From Chloroflexota bacterium (GTDB lineage: Bacteria; Chloroflexota; Anaerolineae; B4-G1; SLSP01): 62,967 nt of DNA. The DNA is taken from the NCBI GenBank assembly GCA_029555965.1, contig JAKQHY010000191.1, forward strand, positions 1 to 62,967. The letters are read 5' to 3'. Shown in pieces: positions 18,301 to 26,453 of this stretch (the stretch's first letter is position 1; each line of letters starts with the position of its first letter). Position numbers and translations under genes: made by a program. The notes below the pieces were generated by a model, which was not told where the DNA came from, did not search any database, and saw only the letters and a list, made by a program, of their open reading frames with translations.

Positions 18301-19048
18301 TGAAGCATTCATTCTCGACGGCAAGACAAAAGATGAGCTTATTCGTCGGGATGCTAATAATGCGGAAATCTTGAGACCATTATTGAAAGGTCGTGATATC
18401 AGAAAATGGTCCCCGGTTTTCTCTGGTTTTTGGTTGATAAATGCTCACAACGGCGTGCGAGAAAAAGGTACTTCTAGAATAGAAGTACGAAAAGAATATC
18501 CCACGATTTTTACCTGGCTTGAAGAATTCCGAGATGGTTTGGAAAAACGTCAAGATAAGGGCGATGATTGGACTAACCTGCGTAGTTGTGCTTATCTTGA
18601 GGAATTTCAAAAACCTAAAATTCTTTGGGCAGATATTATGCGAATTTCCAAAAGTAACCCCCACGATATTCCACGTTTTGCGTATGACGAATCGAACTAT
18701 TATCCAGAAGCCACCGTGTTTATGATGACTGGCGAAAATTTGAAATATGTGTTGGCATTGTTGAATTCACGACTCTTGTTCTACGTCTTTGTTAAATTCT
18801 ATGCTGGCACAATCTTTGACACAGAAGGCATCCGATACAAGAAAGCATTTCTGGAAAATCTTCCACTTGCCCGTATTTCTGAACCTGAACAACGGCCATT
18901 TGTGGTACTCGTAGACCGCATCCTCGCCGCCAAGCGCGCCGATCCCGCCGCCGCCGTCTCGACCCTGGAAGCGGAGATTGACCGCCTCGTCTATCAGCTC
19001 TACGGCCTCACCGATGAAGAAATAGCTATGGTTGAAGGGACAATGTAG
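15389..19048 (+). CDS. Eco57I-class DNA N6-adenine methyltransferase / R-M protein
   Basis: The protein is 1219 aa. The N-terminal ~500 residues have no motif I can name. The methyltransferase core shows SAM motif I LDPACGSGAF (~555), the insertion with YGVDIQPIAVQIAKLRFF, catalytic IGNPPYVQL (~792) and SNKWMRAAYGEKLR typical of Eco57I/TaqI-like enzymes. A target-recognition region follows (~850-1170), ending in a helical tail (VSTLEAEIDRLVYQLYG). I placed the start at ATG 15389 after AGGTGA; GTG 15380 is possible. It pairs with the PLD-helicase upstream. The DNA from about 17770 to 18900, covering the recognition region, is clearly AT-richer than the flanking parts of the same gene, which suggests a swapped specificity domain. 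Confidence 0.88.
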   Translation: MTPLATKQHIEQALRAFAAGDLKHNALALFETLGYTSEKQLDLDSNTAEGFTDAFDLHHTLSAERALLAQWQTVEVLFQITADEIVQSPQISMFTAQRVDNRIIESYLFLAIELRPGHYTRTDLAYITREVNKHFPMPVLILFKQGPHLTFSIINRRLHKRDNSKDVLEKVTLIKDIHTARPHRAHIEILFDLSLTELHRVHNFSNFVELHRAWQTTLDSSELNKRFFKEIADWYFWAVERVTFPGGAGNDADVRNATSLIRLITRLIFVWFLKEKGLVPDDLFSRRKLADLLVFDDPNGSTYYKAILQNLFFATLNQEMNTPTRPDNRKFRHTSQSGGRDPHYMIHNVYRYERYFKAPAAALALFSTIPFLNGGLFECLDKEDPAPPQPLLRIDGFSDRADNPLTVPDALFFDDEREVDLNRIYGTSGKRYKVRGLIEILSSYKFTITENTPIEEEIALDPELLGRVFENLLAAYNPETETTARKQTGSFYTPREIVNYMVDESLIAYLHPALTGSEVEARLRHLLAYNDEPHRFNAAEVTGLIAAIDRLKILDPACGSGAFPMGILHKLVFVLGKLDPDNAYWRETQRQKAIRETEQAFRLGNKTERETRLLEISEVFERNASDYGRKLYLIENCIYGVDIQPIAVQIAKLRFFISLVVDQRTDDDQPNRGVRPLPNLETKFVAANTLLSIERPQQLMLKDLAIDAKERELEDVRHRYFSARTPQTKEKYRQKDAEIRTELGQLLRKSGFRPETTEKLVAWNPYDQNASADFFDPEWMFELTEGFDVVIGNPPYVQLQKIKAESARLEQQCFETFTKSGDIYGLFYEKGWQVLGKDGILCFISSNKWMRAAYGEKLRGFFARKTQPLQLIDFGKVQNFEQANVDTNILLFAKRAPQKPAIAVTIDEDFTGSGLDSYIYQNHTSFDGFSRDTWVIAAPLVQRIKQKAEQRGTPIKEWELQIYFGIKTGFNEAFILDGKTKDELIRRDANNAEILRPLLKGRDIRKWSPVFSGFWLINAHNGVREKGTSRIEVRKEYPTIFTWLEEFRDGLEKRQDKGDDWTNLRSCAYLEEFQKPKILWADIMRISKSNPHDIPRFAYDESNYYPEATVFMMTGENLKYVLALLNSRLLFYVFVKFYAGTIFDTEGIRYKKAFLENLPLARISEPEQRPFVVLVDRILAAKRADPAAAVSTLEAEIDRLVYQLYGLTDEEIAMVEGTM

Positions 19049-19116
19049 CCGCGGTTTCCAAAGGCTATATGCGCTAACATCATTTTCAGACTCACTATAA
19101 ATCTCAGGAGGACACT

Positions 19117-19488
19117 ATGCCTATCGTAAATGACAAATATCGGGGTAAGACTACCTATCACCTCGTTTATAACGAACTCATCACTGCCGCCCGTTATCAA
19201 GGGGTTACCACCTACCAGGCTATCGCCCAACTTATGGGGCTGCCTTCACAGGGCAACCACATGGGGGCTGAAATCGGCCAAATCCTTAGTGAAATCTCAG
19301 AAGATGAACTCCTACAGCATCGTCCCATGCTCAGCGCCGTTGTTGTCAGCGTCAGCGGCAAGCCTGGTCAGGGCTTTTACGTTCTAGCTCAGAATTTGGG
19401 CAAATTCAACGCCGGCGATGATGAACTAAAATTCTGGGAAACCGAAAAAGCCGCTGTCTACAAAGCCTGGCAGCGCGAATTCAAGTAA
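19117..19488 (+). CDS. small conserved protein of the R-M operon
   Basis: This is a 123-aa protein with CAGGAGGA before the ATG, 68 nt after the methyltransferase. The features GAEIGQILSEI, MLSAVVVSVSGKPGQGFYVLA and FWETEKAAVY match a widespread small hypothetical family that I know by sequence but not by name; no biochemical role is known to me. The N-terminal half looks helical, possibly winged helix (TTYQAIAQLMGL). Co-orientation suggests it is an accessory of the R-M-like pair. Confidence 0.7.
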   Translation: MPIVNDKYRGKTTYHLVYNELITAARYQGVTTYQAIAQLMGLPSQGNHMGAEIGQILSEISEDELLQHRPMLSAVVVSVSGKPGQGFYVLAQNLGKFNAGDDELKFWETEKAAVYKAWQREFK

Positions 19489-19610
19489 CTAACACCATGC
19501 TGTGAAATTGCCCCTAATCCGTGTGCCCGTCCGCTCCAGCTATGCTCCTACCGACCTCCGCGAGCGACTTATCCAAGCTAGCCTAAATCTAGATAACTGT
19601 GGAGAAAGCA

Positions 19611-20312
19611 ATGAACTTAGATAAAATCAGTCTTACTCTATATGATTTCCTGGGTTATATATTGCCTGGCTGCATACTTCTGTTCGCCTGCTCGATATTT
19701 GAGGCTACTTTTCTGGCAAGTTCCTTATTCGCTATCACTCATATCAAAGATAATTTAGTTTTCTCGATAGTCATTGCTTATTTCTTGGGGCAAATTAGCC
19801 ATCGAGTTGGTTCTTTGCTCAAAGATCGGAAATACAAATGGTTTCGTGACAATCAACATCGTCTAAGTACTCCACTTTATCGGAACATTGAAGACTCTTT
19901 ACTGGAAATGTATGAGTTGAAATTGGAAGAGGAAGAAAGAATAGATAAGTTGGAGACATATTTACTAGCGGATAGTTACTTAGTTGCTTGCGGGCAAACG
20001 GCTGAAAGGGATACCTTGATGGCAAGGGAAGGGTTCCAGAAAGCTTCTATGGTTTCATTTGGACTTATGTCATTGAATTTGCTGTTGACATTGTTTAAAG
20101 GGGGCGCGAAGATACAATCAGCGCCTGCCATATACTCTGACCTCTATTTTGGGGCGACTACAGTAGCCATTGGTCTGTCAATAGGTCTAACTCTGCTTTT
20201 TCGCAATAGTTTTCTTTTCTTCAATCGGCTGAAACTGAACAACACGCTTGTAATTGCCTTAGCCTTACAGAAAATTAATGCTCAAAAAGATGATGAGAAA
20301 AGCGAAAAATGA
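19611..20312 (+). CDS. membrane protein paired with an MBL hydrolase
   Basis: This is a 233-aa protein starting at ATG 19611 (GTGGAGAAAG upstream). Two hydrophobic segments near the N-terminus (around LGYILPGCILLFACSIF and LVFSIVIAYFLG) and two near the C-terminus (around MVSFGLMSLNLLLTLF and TTVAIGLSIGLTLLF) flank a charged helical, probably cytoplasmic segment (LEMYELKLEEEERIDKLE). The family is not recognised. Its stop overlaps the start of the MBL gene (ATGA at 20309), so the two proteins are translationally coupled and likely act together. Base composition is AT-rich, unlike the genes before it. Confidence 0.7.
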   Translation: MNLDKISLTLYDFLGYILPGCILLFACSIFEATFLASSLFAITHIKDNLVFSIVIAYFLGQISHRVGSLLKDRKYKWFRDNQHRLSTPLYRNIEDSLLEMYELKLEEEERIDKLETYLLADSYLVACGQTAERDTLMAREGFQKASMVSFGLMSLNLLLTLFKGGAKIQSAPAIYSDLYFGATTVAIGLSIGLTLLFRNSFLFFNRLKLNNTLVIALALQKINAQKDDEKSEK

Positions 20313-21181
20313 CCGGAAATGCGTTACAAATAGTCACCTGGAATGTTACACATGGTAGTGCAAGTTATGCAAAAACTCCAAATGGACGATCTATTCTGTT
20401 TGATGCTGGGTCAAGTGAAGAGTTTTCTCCCGCTAAATGGTTGAATGAACAATATGGACTCACAGAAACAGACCTATTTATTCTTAGCCACACACATGCA
20501 GATCATATAAGTGATGTAGAAAACGTTGGAAATTTGATCAAGCCAAAAGTGCTCATAGGAAACAAATCTGTTCCCAAGGATTTGGCTTATCCTGAATTTC
20601 CCCTAACTAAAAACCCGCATAAATATTATTATGAGGTTTTCGATAACCCATATAACCAAACAGTAACAAGCGATTCTCCCGACTCATCTTCTCAGGCATC
20701 AAATTGGGGTGGAGTCAAGATAAAAACCTTTTCCAATTCACTATCAGAAAAGTTTACAAAGTTGAATGATTATAGTGTTGTTACCTTTTTGTTGTTTGGC
20801 AATCTCGAGTACTTACTGCCGGGCGATCTCGAAGAACCTGGATGGAAAAAGTTAATGGAAGAAGATTCCAACTTTTTAGCATTATCCACACCAAGCAAAA
20901 GTAACACTAACGAGGTACGCATCCTAGTAGCGGCCCATCATAGACGTGAAGCAGGTGTTTACAAACCATTCCTTGACTTGTACCGACCTCACTTGACTAT
21001 TGTCTCAGATAAGTATGGAAGTTCATATACTGCCTATCCGGCTTACTATCAAGCTAGCCAAGGCTATGCTGTTTATGATTGGGAAAAGAAGACTACTACG
21101 ACTCGCAGAGTTCTTACTACAAAGGTAAATTATATGGTTCTTGTCTCAGCAAGTGAATCTGATGTACGAGTCACTGTGTAA
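20309..21181 (+). CDS. metallo-beta-lactamase-fold hydrolase (ComEC-like)
   Basis: This 290-aa protein opens with strands of the MBL fold (LQIVTWNVTHGSA, ILFDAGSS) and carries the metal motif HTHADH (H61, H63, D65, H66). Later ligands are plausible in LLPGDLEE and AAHHRRE. It resembles the stand-alone ComEC/Rec2-like MBL group, whose members cleave nucleic acids or nucleotides; the substrate here is unknown. It is coupled to the membrane protein upstream. A second MBL gene of different sequence lies in the convergent operon (24193-25323), so the two cassettes have a similar parts list. Confidence 0.8.
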   Translation: MTGNALQIVTWNVTHGSASYAKTPNGRSILFDAGSSEEFSPAKWLNEQYGLTETDLFILSHTHADHISDVENVGNLIKPKVLIGNKSVPKDLAYPEFPLTKNPHKYYYEVFDNPYNQTVTSDSPDSSSQASNWGGVKIKTFSNSLSEKFTKLNDYSVVTFLLFGNLEYLLPGDLEEPGWKKLMEEDSNFLALSTPSKSNTNEVRILVAAHHRREAGVYKPFLDLYRPHLTIVSDKYGSSYTAYPAYYQASQGYAVYDWEKKTTTTRRVLTTKVNYMVLVSASESDVRVTV

Positions 21182-21334
21182 CTTCGCCATAATACATAGA
21201 CACTTTTGTGCGCATTTTGTTATCTGGTGATTCTCCGTTGTTGACCAGCGAAGATCGCTTGTTGTTACTGTGTACCTTTTAACCTTCCTTGCTCATTTGA
21301 CCAAATAGCCCCCAGCCCACCCCGACCGCGCCCC

Positions 21335-21659
21335 CCGGCCACCACGCCTTTGCCCTGGGGCGTGGGCACGCCATCGCCCCAGGAATTCCTCGGCTGGCTG
21401 GCCTTGGGCGGCGCGCCCCTCATCGGCACCTTAACCACCCTCCTGGAGCGTAGGGCCCAGTGGTTCCAGTACCTCAACTCGGAGGGCAAATGGTGAGTGT
21501 TCTTTGGCCTGGGCGCGGACGAACTCACGCATCAAGCACAGCATCGAAGCCCGGCCCGGCCTGCTGGCGCGTCTGGACACGCTAACGGAAAGCACCCGCC
21601 AGCTCGAGACCGCGCTGCACGAGTCAGCGTCAGACCTGCGCAGCCGCGATGGCACGTAG
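21335..21659 (+). pseudogene. GC-rich coding remnants between the two convergent cassettes
   Basis: The 790-bp gap between the MBL stop and the E2-E1-JAB stop holds two protein-like pieces in a GC-rich patch inside AT-rich DNA. The first (21335-21496) reads GWLALGGAPLIGTLTTLLER and ends EGKW at a TGA. The second (21528-21659) reads RPGLLARLDTLTESTRQLE, a coiled-coil-like stretch, and ends at a TAG. They may be successive parts of one decayed phage-type gene with a frameshift between. No start codon or ribosome site is visible. From 21660 to 21971 I see only an imperfect hairpin (21863-21897, AGTTAT...ATAACT with inner GGCAG/CTGCC). Confidence 0.45.
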
Positions 21660-21971
21660 CAGAAGGCGCTGAATTCTGTGAGGAGCCACAGTCTGACCGT
21701 GGTGGTTCATCGTAGGGGGGTAGGTCAAAGGTAGGAGCTGGTAAACAACCAGTGACCGGGTTGGTGGCAGGTGGCGCGAGTGGCATACTGCTGATAGTAC
21801 ATTTTGGGGCGGGGTTGGGTTTGGGGGACAGATCAAGTGAGCCACCAACTTTCGCCCACATAAGTTATGAAGGCAGCGGTTTTCTGCCGTTATAACTCGA
21901 TGTAGTCGGAAAGGAAATGGTTTTTACTGTTCACGATAATGTGGTTTTACGGTTTTGTTAGCCTGGAGGTT

Positions 21972-24182
21972 TTAGGGCGCAATTAGGAAGTAAGGTAAGA
22001 CAGCGTCACCTTGAATTGCCATAACTCCCGGTAGACCTTCAACACACATCTCTTCAACTAGCCATTGGTGTGCTTTATAATCATCTGCGCTTGGCAAATT
22101 GCTATACCCAACTGGATGAGAATGCCATTCCCCAACATACACAAGGTCATTGTGAGTTACCTCTCTAAATTTTTCTACGTTTTTCCGAAGCCCACGAATA
22201 CCACGTATATAACTTGTCGGCCATTCTTCACTATCAGATGGTGAAGGTAGTATTGTAGCAACGTAGACAATTCGGTGTTCATTGTCTACGTTTCCAAGTA
22301 GAACACCGCCCGTTTCGTTAGGTAGATGTTCACGACGATAAGACTGCATAAGGTCACTTGCATAGGTTGACATTCGAATTGTCCAAGCATTTCTGTTGAT
22401 TACTTCGACTTTGTAGATAGGAATACAGTGATGCGTGACGGAAAAATCAGTCTCGGATCGCTCCCAAAGGCTGATTTTTGCTTCTACGGAGGAGGCGTTA
22501 GTTTTGATGAATTGTGAGGCTATTGCAGCGTGAAGCGCGACGCTATCCTGGGCTAATTGAACTGACACATCTCGACACGAGCCAGCATATACCACAGGTT
22601 TGCCATTGATAGTGTAAATGTCATGAAGATTCTGATTCTCTGCAATTGCGGCCGCAAGCTGCATTTCCAAATCATCGAGCCGAACAGATCGTTCATGACC
22701 TTCTGCTAATATAACAAGGTAGCGTCCTCCAGGGCTAATAAATGCACTGATGCGATTGGCATCCGAGTTTTTTAAAGCTAAAGCTCGCGATACTGCATGT
22801 GAGGTGGAAAAGTCAAGCACTACATCAGATTTTTCCACTACGTTTGATAATTCCTCGGAATCTCCATTTTCAACAAAATCAGCCGCAAATGCCGTGGCTA
22901 CAGCTTCGTCATTTAGTAATGCTCGGATTTCTCCAGCAATAGCTTCCGCTTTATTCATTCCTTCATGGTATCCAACTAATGCATGGCGTGCTAAGTTATG
23001 TGGCAGAAGGTAATCATGGTCTATGATTTTCCAAGTGCCAAATCCTTGTCTTGCGAGATTTAGGATTGCCTGCGAGCCGAGTGCCCCGGCACCAATCACG
23101 GCAATGTTTAAGTTATGTTCGGATATTCCAGAAAGCACCTGAGCTAGGGGTTTAGATAGAGCAAAGATTGGTTTTAGGGGAATGATACTAACTTGATCGA
23201 GTTCTTTACACTCCATAGGCCCTATAAGAACGCCAACCATTCCCCCCTCCCTTCCCATAACCCCTATTTTAACGGCTAAGTCCTCTATTGTGGTATCAAG
23301 TAGAAATGCCCACCATTCCAATGTCTCGACGGGCCCACCTTCTGTACGTGTTTTAGGAAGGTGCAAAATGATGACCAATCGAGCAGATTTTAACTGTTGG
23401 TACTCTTTCTGGACACGCATATCTGTGATGAAGGAGCGAATAACGTCTTCCAGGGTAATTCCTATTTGCTTGAATAGCTCGCGTAGTAGTTGTAGGTTAA
23501 GTGGCAGGCTACTAATCAGTCGAGAATGATAGGGCGGGGCCTCAATTGACAGTAACAGATGAGGGCTTCGGATTTTTCTCACATCGATCTTATCTGACAA
23601 TGTGATAGTGCGGAGCAGGAGGGGGTTATCTGCTAGGGTATAGCCTACAATTGTTTGTCTTTGCTCTTGTTCCGTAAACACATTTGGATCAAAGATAATA
23701 CGGTAAGGGGTTAACAATAAAGGCTCTAATGGTTGGTCTGATAAATGGAGTTCTTCAATTGCGGCCCGGCTCAGCCAATCTCCAATTCGTTGCAAGAATC
23801 TCTGGGGAGTCAAAGTGGGCCTAATGTCTTGATAATACTCTTCAAATAAACAAAGAGCTTTAGGTTGATTAGGGGGAGTTAGATTTCGGTGTGGTGTTTC
23901 GGGAAAGTCTTTGCGGAGAGCGTATACTTGGGGAGCAAGATTGTTGTTTGGATCGATCACAATCGCAATACGCTCACGGGGTAGGATGGGAACAGGTGGT
24001 GATTGTGGCAATTCCACCTGAAATTCTACTATTAGTCCTTCACGTTGATCTTTACAACGAGTTTCAAGTAAAGAAGTGAATTGGAATGTAGTAATAGCTT
24101 TTGCAAGTGTTTGTGCGGCTGGTATCTTTAATTCTCTTTGGTCAAATGGGTCTCCCCATTCGTAAAATTGACTATCTCTCAT
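21972..24182 (-). CDS. E2-E1-JAB fusion of a bacterial ubiquitin-like conjugation system
   Basis: The protein is 736 aa from ATG 24182, which is 10 nt after the upstream stop; a GTG at 24239 would add 19 residues and overlap the neighbour. The N-terminal third is E2-like: an HRN then PKALCLF arrangement matches the HPN...C pattern, making Cys111 the candidate thioester residue. The middle is a ThiF/E1 adenylation domain (VIGAGALG at ~362-369, DHDYLLPHNLARH after it), with Cys535 (AGSCRD) a possible E1 cysteine. The C-terminus is a JAMM/JAB isopeptidase: ETGGVLLG (E623), EWHSHP (H687, H689) and PSADD (S698, D701). It should therefore activate, transfer and remove a C-terminal-glycine modifier. 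No separate Ubl gene is visible. It is the last gene of the minus-strand operon. Confidence 0.88.
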   Translation of the reverse strand: MRDSQFYEWGDPFDQRELKIPAAQTLAKAITTFQFTSLLETRCKDQREGLIVEFQVELPQSPPVPILPRERIAIVIDPNNNLAPQVYALRKDFPETPHRNLTPPNQPKALCLFEEYYQDIRPTLTPQRFLQRIGDWLSRAAIEELHLSDQPLEPLLLTPYRIIFDPNVFTEQEQRQTIVGYTLADNPLLLRTITLSDKIDVRKIRSPHLLLSIEAPPYHSRLISSLPLNLQLLRELFKQIGITLEDVIRSFITDMRVQKEYQQLKSARLVIILHLPKTRTEGGPVETLEWWAFLLDTTIEDLAVKIGVMGREGGMVGVLIGPMECKELDQVSIIPLKPIFALSKPLAQVLSGISEHNLNIAVIGAGALGSQAILNLARQGFGTWKIIDHDYLLPHNLARHALVGYHEGMNKAEAIAGEIRALLNDEAVATAFAADFVENGDSEELSNVVEKSDVVLDFSTSHAVSRALALKNSDANRISAFISPGGRYLVILAEGHERSVRLDDLEMQLAAAIAENQNLHDIYTINGKPVVYAGSCRDVSVQLAQDSVALHAAIASQFIKTNASSVEAKISLWERSETDFSVTHHCIPIYKVEVINRNAWTIRMSTYASDLMQSYRREHLPNETGGVLLGNVDNEHRIVYVATILPSPSDSEEWPTSYIRGIRGLRKNVEKFREVTHNDLVYVGEWHSHPVGYSNLPSADDYKAHQWLVEEMCVEGLPGVMAIQGDAVLPYFLIAP

Positions 24183-24192
24183 TCTGCTGAAG

Positions 24193-25323
24193 TTACCCCA
24201 TTCTTGGTGATGGTTTGTGAGTAACTGAACTGATGCCACCTATAAAACTGATATTTCTACGTACTACCAGTTTGTATCTTGATGTTTCAACAATAACTGG
24301 TTTAGGCTGGCCTTGGTCGGGCCATTCCATAGTTACAATGAAATTGTTCTCATTCCCATGCTCACGGGCAACTCGTTGGTAATATGCTGCGGCTTGTCTA
24401 TGAGGTGGCTGTATATCTGCGTCTTCCTCCGAGTTCTTTTCAGGAATGGGTTTGCTTGAAGAGATCAAGATACAGTCCTTGCTCCCTCGGTCAAAGAGAG
24501 AAGCTACATTTTCCACTGGTTGTGTTTCATCATCGCCTCTTTCATCGGCCAAAGCGGTGTAACTGCAATGATGTGAAATTCTAAAGAGATCCCAATCCAG
24601 ACGTTCTTCGTTTCCCTGTTTCTTGGTAATATAGACTATGTTATCCCACGTTTCATATTCTGCGTCCCCGCCCAGAATACACCGATGCTCTTGCTGGTGT
24701 TCAAAAAACGTTAAATGAAAAACAAGGGAATTGCCATTCCGATCTACTTTTTCATCTTCCATGCGGAAAGAAAATGGGGAGTGAACGAATATTTCAACTT
24801 GCCCATTTCTATTGTCAAAACCAGGGACGCAGCCACCAGCTCTGACAATCAGGGAAGCCCGGTCTGCTGGATCAATATCTACATCTTCAAGCCATTTGTC
24901 GAGCTTGTCAGGTTCTCCAAACACTTTTATTCCATAACCTTCTTTAAGGCGATATTTGGCTTCTTGGCGGATAGTTCTTGCCGCACTATCCAAATTCGTT
25001 TCAAGGATAAAACAAGCCGGTACCCATAACTCACGAATGTGAATGCGGTCGTCACCTTGATATGTTTGTGCGTGATCTAGCCAGAAAAAGCCGTCAGCAC
25101 CCTGGACATGGTCATCGTGAGCATGAGAAAAAACAACTACATCAAAGTAGTCACGCTCTTGTTCTTCTAAATAGCTGTGAAGCTCTTCGTCTAGTTCAAT
25201 ACGTTTATCATCTTCATTGCCAGAGTGTGCATCACAATAGTCCTTCAAAATCAGCCGATTATCTGCTAAGTGGATTAGGGTTGAATCAGCGTTTCCCACA
25301 GGATAGAATATTAATTTTGCCAT
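24193..25323 (-). CDS. metallo-beta-lactamase-fold hydrolase of the conjugation operon
   Basis: This 376-aa protein starts at ATG 25323 with GAGGTTT eight bases upstream. It shows the MBL fold with FSHAHDDH (H67, H69, D71, H72), a later RCILGGDAE strand-Asp and a FRISHHCSYTAL His pair as metal ligands. MBL genes next to E2-E1-JAB proteins have been described in surveys of prokaryotic ubiquitin-like systems, where their substrate is unknown. The last ~20 residues after the fold look unstructured and end in PSPRMG, a C-terminal glycine, which would suit it as a substrate of its neighbour (inference). The gap to the E2-E1-JAB ATG is 10 nt. Confidence 0.85.
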   Translation of the reverse strand: MAKLIFYPVGNADSTLIHLADNRLILKDYCDAHSGNEDDKRIELDEELHSYLEEQERDYFDVVVFSHAHDDHVQGADGFFWLDHAQTYQGDDRIHIRELWVPACFILETNLDSAARTIRQEAKYRLKEGYGIKVFGEPDKLDKWLEDVDIDPADRASLIVRAGGCVPGFDNRNGQVEIFVHSPFSFRMEDEKVDRNGNSLVFHLTFFEHQQEHRCILGGDAEYETWDNIVYITKKQGNEERLDWDLFRISHHCSYTALADERGDDETQPVENVASLFDRGSKDCILISSSKPIPEKNSEEDADIQPPHRQAAAYYQRVAREHGNENNFIVTMEWPDQGQPKPVIVETSRYKLVVRRNISFIGGISSVTHKPSPRMG

Positions 25324-25370
25324 ATGTTAAACCTCATTTTTGATTATATACATTCACTTGACATCAAAGG

Positions 25371-25718
25371 TCAGTCATCTAAAAGCCGATCCATAATTCG
25401 GGCCTTGACATAGGGAGCTATGCCTATCAAGCCAATCGTCAGTGATAAAATGCCTATAACAAGCAGGATGACATAATGCGGGGGGATAACTTCCCATAGC
25501 GCATTTACAAAACCGATAAAGGCTGTGAAAAGTTGTTTTACCCAAATAACCGTGGATTTCACAACTTGTGTGACCGTGAAGCCTATCGCAAGGATACCTA
25601 TACCTGTTAACCAAAAACCATCTTCAGTCATTTTGCCCCCTCGCCCTCGGTTGAGTTTGTCTTTACCGACGACAAGACACGCTATCCCAAAAAGTGTACT
25701 GGTGATAACAATATTCAT
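25371..25718 (-). CDS. small membrane protein of the conjugation operon
   Basis: This is a 115-aa protein with TAGGAG before the ATG at 25718. Three hydrophobic segments are visible: residues ~3-18 (IVITSTLFGIACLVVG), ~36-52 (FWLTGIGILAIGFTV) and ~83-104 (YVILLVIGILSLTIGLIG). A short basic stretch KLNRGRGG follows the first, and the C-terminus is charged (RIMDRLLDD). No family is recognised. It sits 47 nt upstream of the MBL gene and may tether the system to the membrane, paralleling the membrane protein/MBL pair on the opposite strand at 19611-21181. Confidence 0.65.
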   Translation of the reverse strand: MNIVITSTLFGIACLVVGKDKLNRGRGGKMTEDGFWLTGIGILAIGFTVTQVVKSTVIWVKQLFTAFIGFVNALWEVIPPHYVILLVIGILSLTIGLIGIAPYVKARIMDRLLDD

Positions 25719-25783
25719 GTAAATCTCCTATCCGTCATCCCTTTAATTTCCAACTCTTGTTTGAGGACATTTCCCCAATGTGA

Positions 25784-26359
25784 TTATTCACTCCAATTCC
25801 AGAAAGAGTAAATATATTGAAGCCCTTTATCTGAAATCTCATGCTCTCTACGTACCAGTCGTTGATTGTATAGACGCTTTAGACGATTACTGGCACTGTT
25901 GATAGCCAATCCTTTCATATCTGCCAACTCCGGTGCGGTGATATGGGTTTGATTTGCTACTATGGCAAGAGTTTCTAAAAGGCTTGGTTCTAACTGCCCG
26001 ATACATTTCCAATCCCCCGTTGGTTCCACTAACAAGAATGCCAATTTAAGTTTCCTAAAGGTAATTACAGCCTCGATATTCGTAATGGAATCGCTAGTTA
26101 ATCCTTGCAATAGGATACTGCGATCAGCAAAATCACCTGTTACAATAGCCTCTCCCAACCGGATAATGGATTCATCTGCGAAAGAACCATCCACAAGTTG
26201 ATCGGGAGGAAAAACCACTAATAATGGATGTTTGTCTGGGATAGCTTTAAGCTGAGTTTCTAATATTTGATACGCTTGTCCTCCTTTGTCTCGTGTTAGA
26301 AAAAGTGATTCTGGTAAATTGAGTTCTTTGTAAAGTTGTGTCATCTCATATAAGTTCAT
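25784..26359 (-). CDS. STAS-like (DUF4325-type) protein with C-terminal winged helix
   Basis: This 191-aa protein starts at ATG 26359 after AAGGAACAGG; a GTG at 26404 lies in frame but lacks a site. The middle carries VDGSFADESIIRLGEAI and LVVFP/FLLVE strands like the STAS-like DUF4325 domain. The end (ETLAIVANQTHITAPELADM, then SNRLKRLYNQRLVRRE) is a typical winged-helix DNA-binding domain. It follows the STAS-HATPase gene, and STAS-like/GHKL-ATPase pairs resemble anti-sigma/anti-anti-sigma switches. A role as the DNA-binding output of that switch, perhaps at the repeated heptamers at 27338-27396, is an inference. Confidence 0.7.
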   Translation of the reverse strand: MNLYEMTQLYKELNLPESLFLTRDKGGQAYQILETQLKAIPDKHPLLVVFPPDQLVDGSFADESIIRLGEAIVTGDFADRSILLQGLTSDSITNIEAVITFRKLKLAFLLVEPTGDWKCIGQLEPSLLETLAIVANQTHITAPELADMKGLAINSASNRLKRLYNQRLVRREHEISDKGLQYIYSFWNWSE

Positions 26360-26453
26360 TTTCCTGTTCCTTTCTGTGTTCACTTCTACTTTGTGACCAT
26401 TCACCGTAACTCAGTGAATACATAACTAAATTATAAAGCCACCAAAAAAAATG

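Noticed and set aside
19502-19624. 40-codon frame starting GTG (KLPLIRVPVRSSYAPTDL) between the R-M companion and the membrane protein
   Set aside because: No ribosome site or ATG, and it overlaps the membrane protein start; too weak to call a gene.
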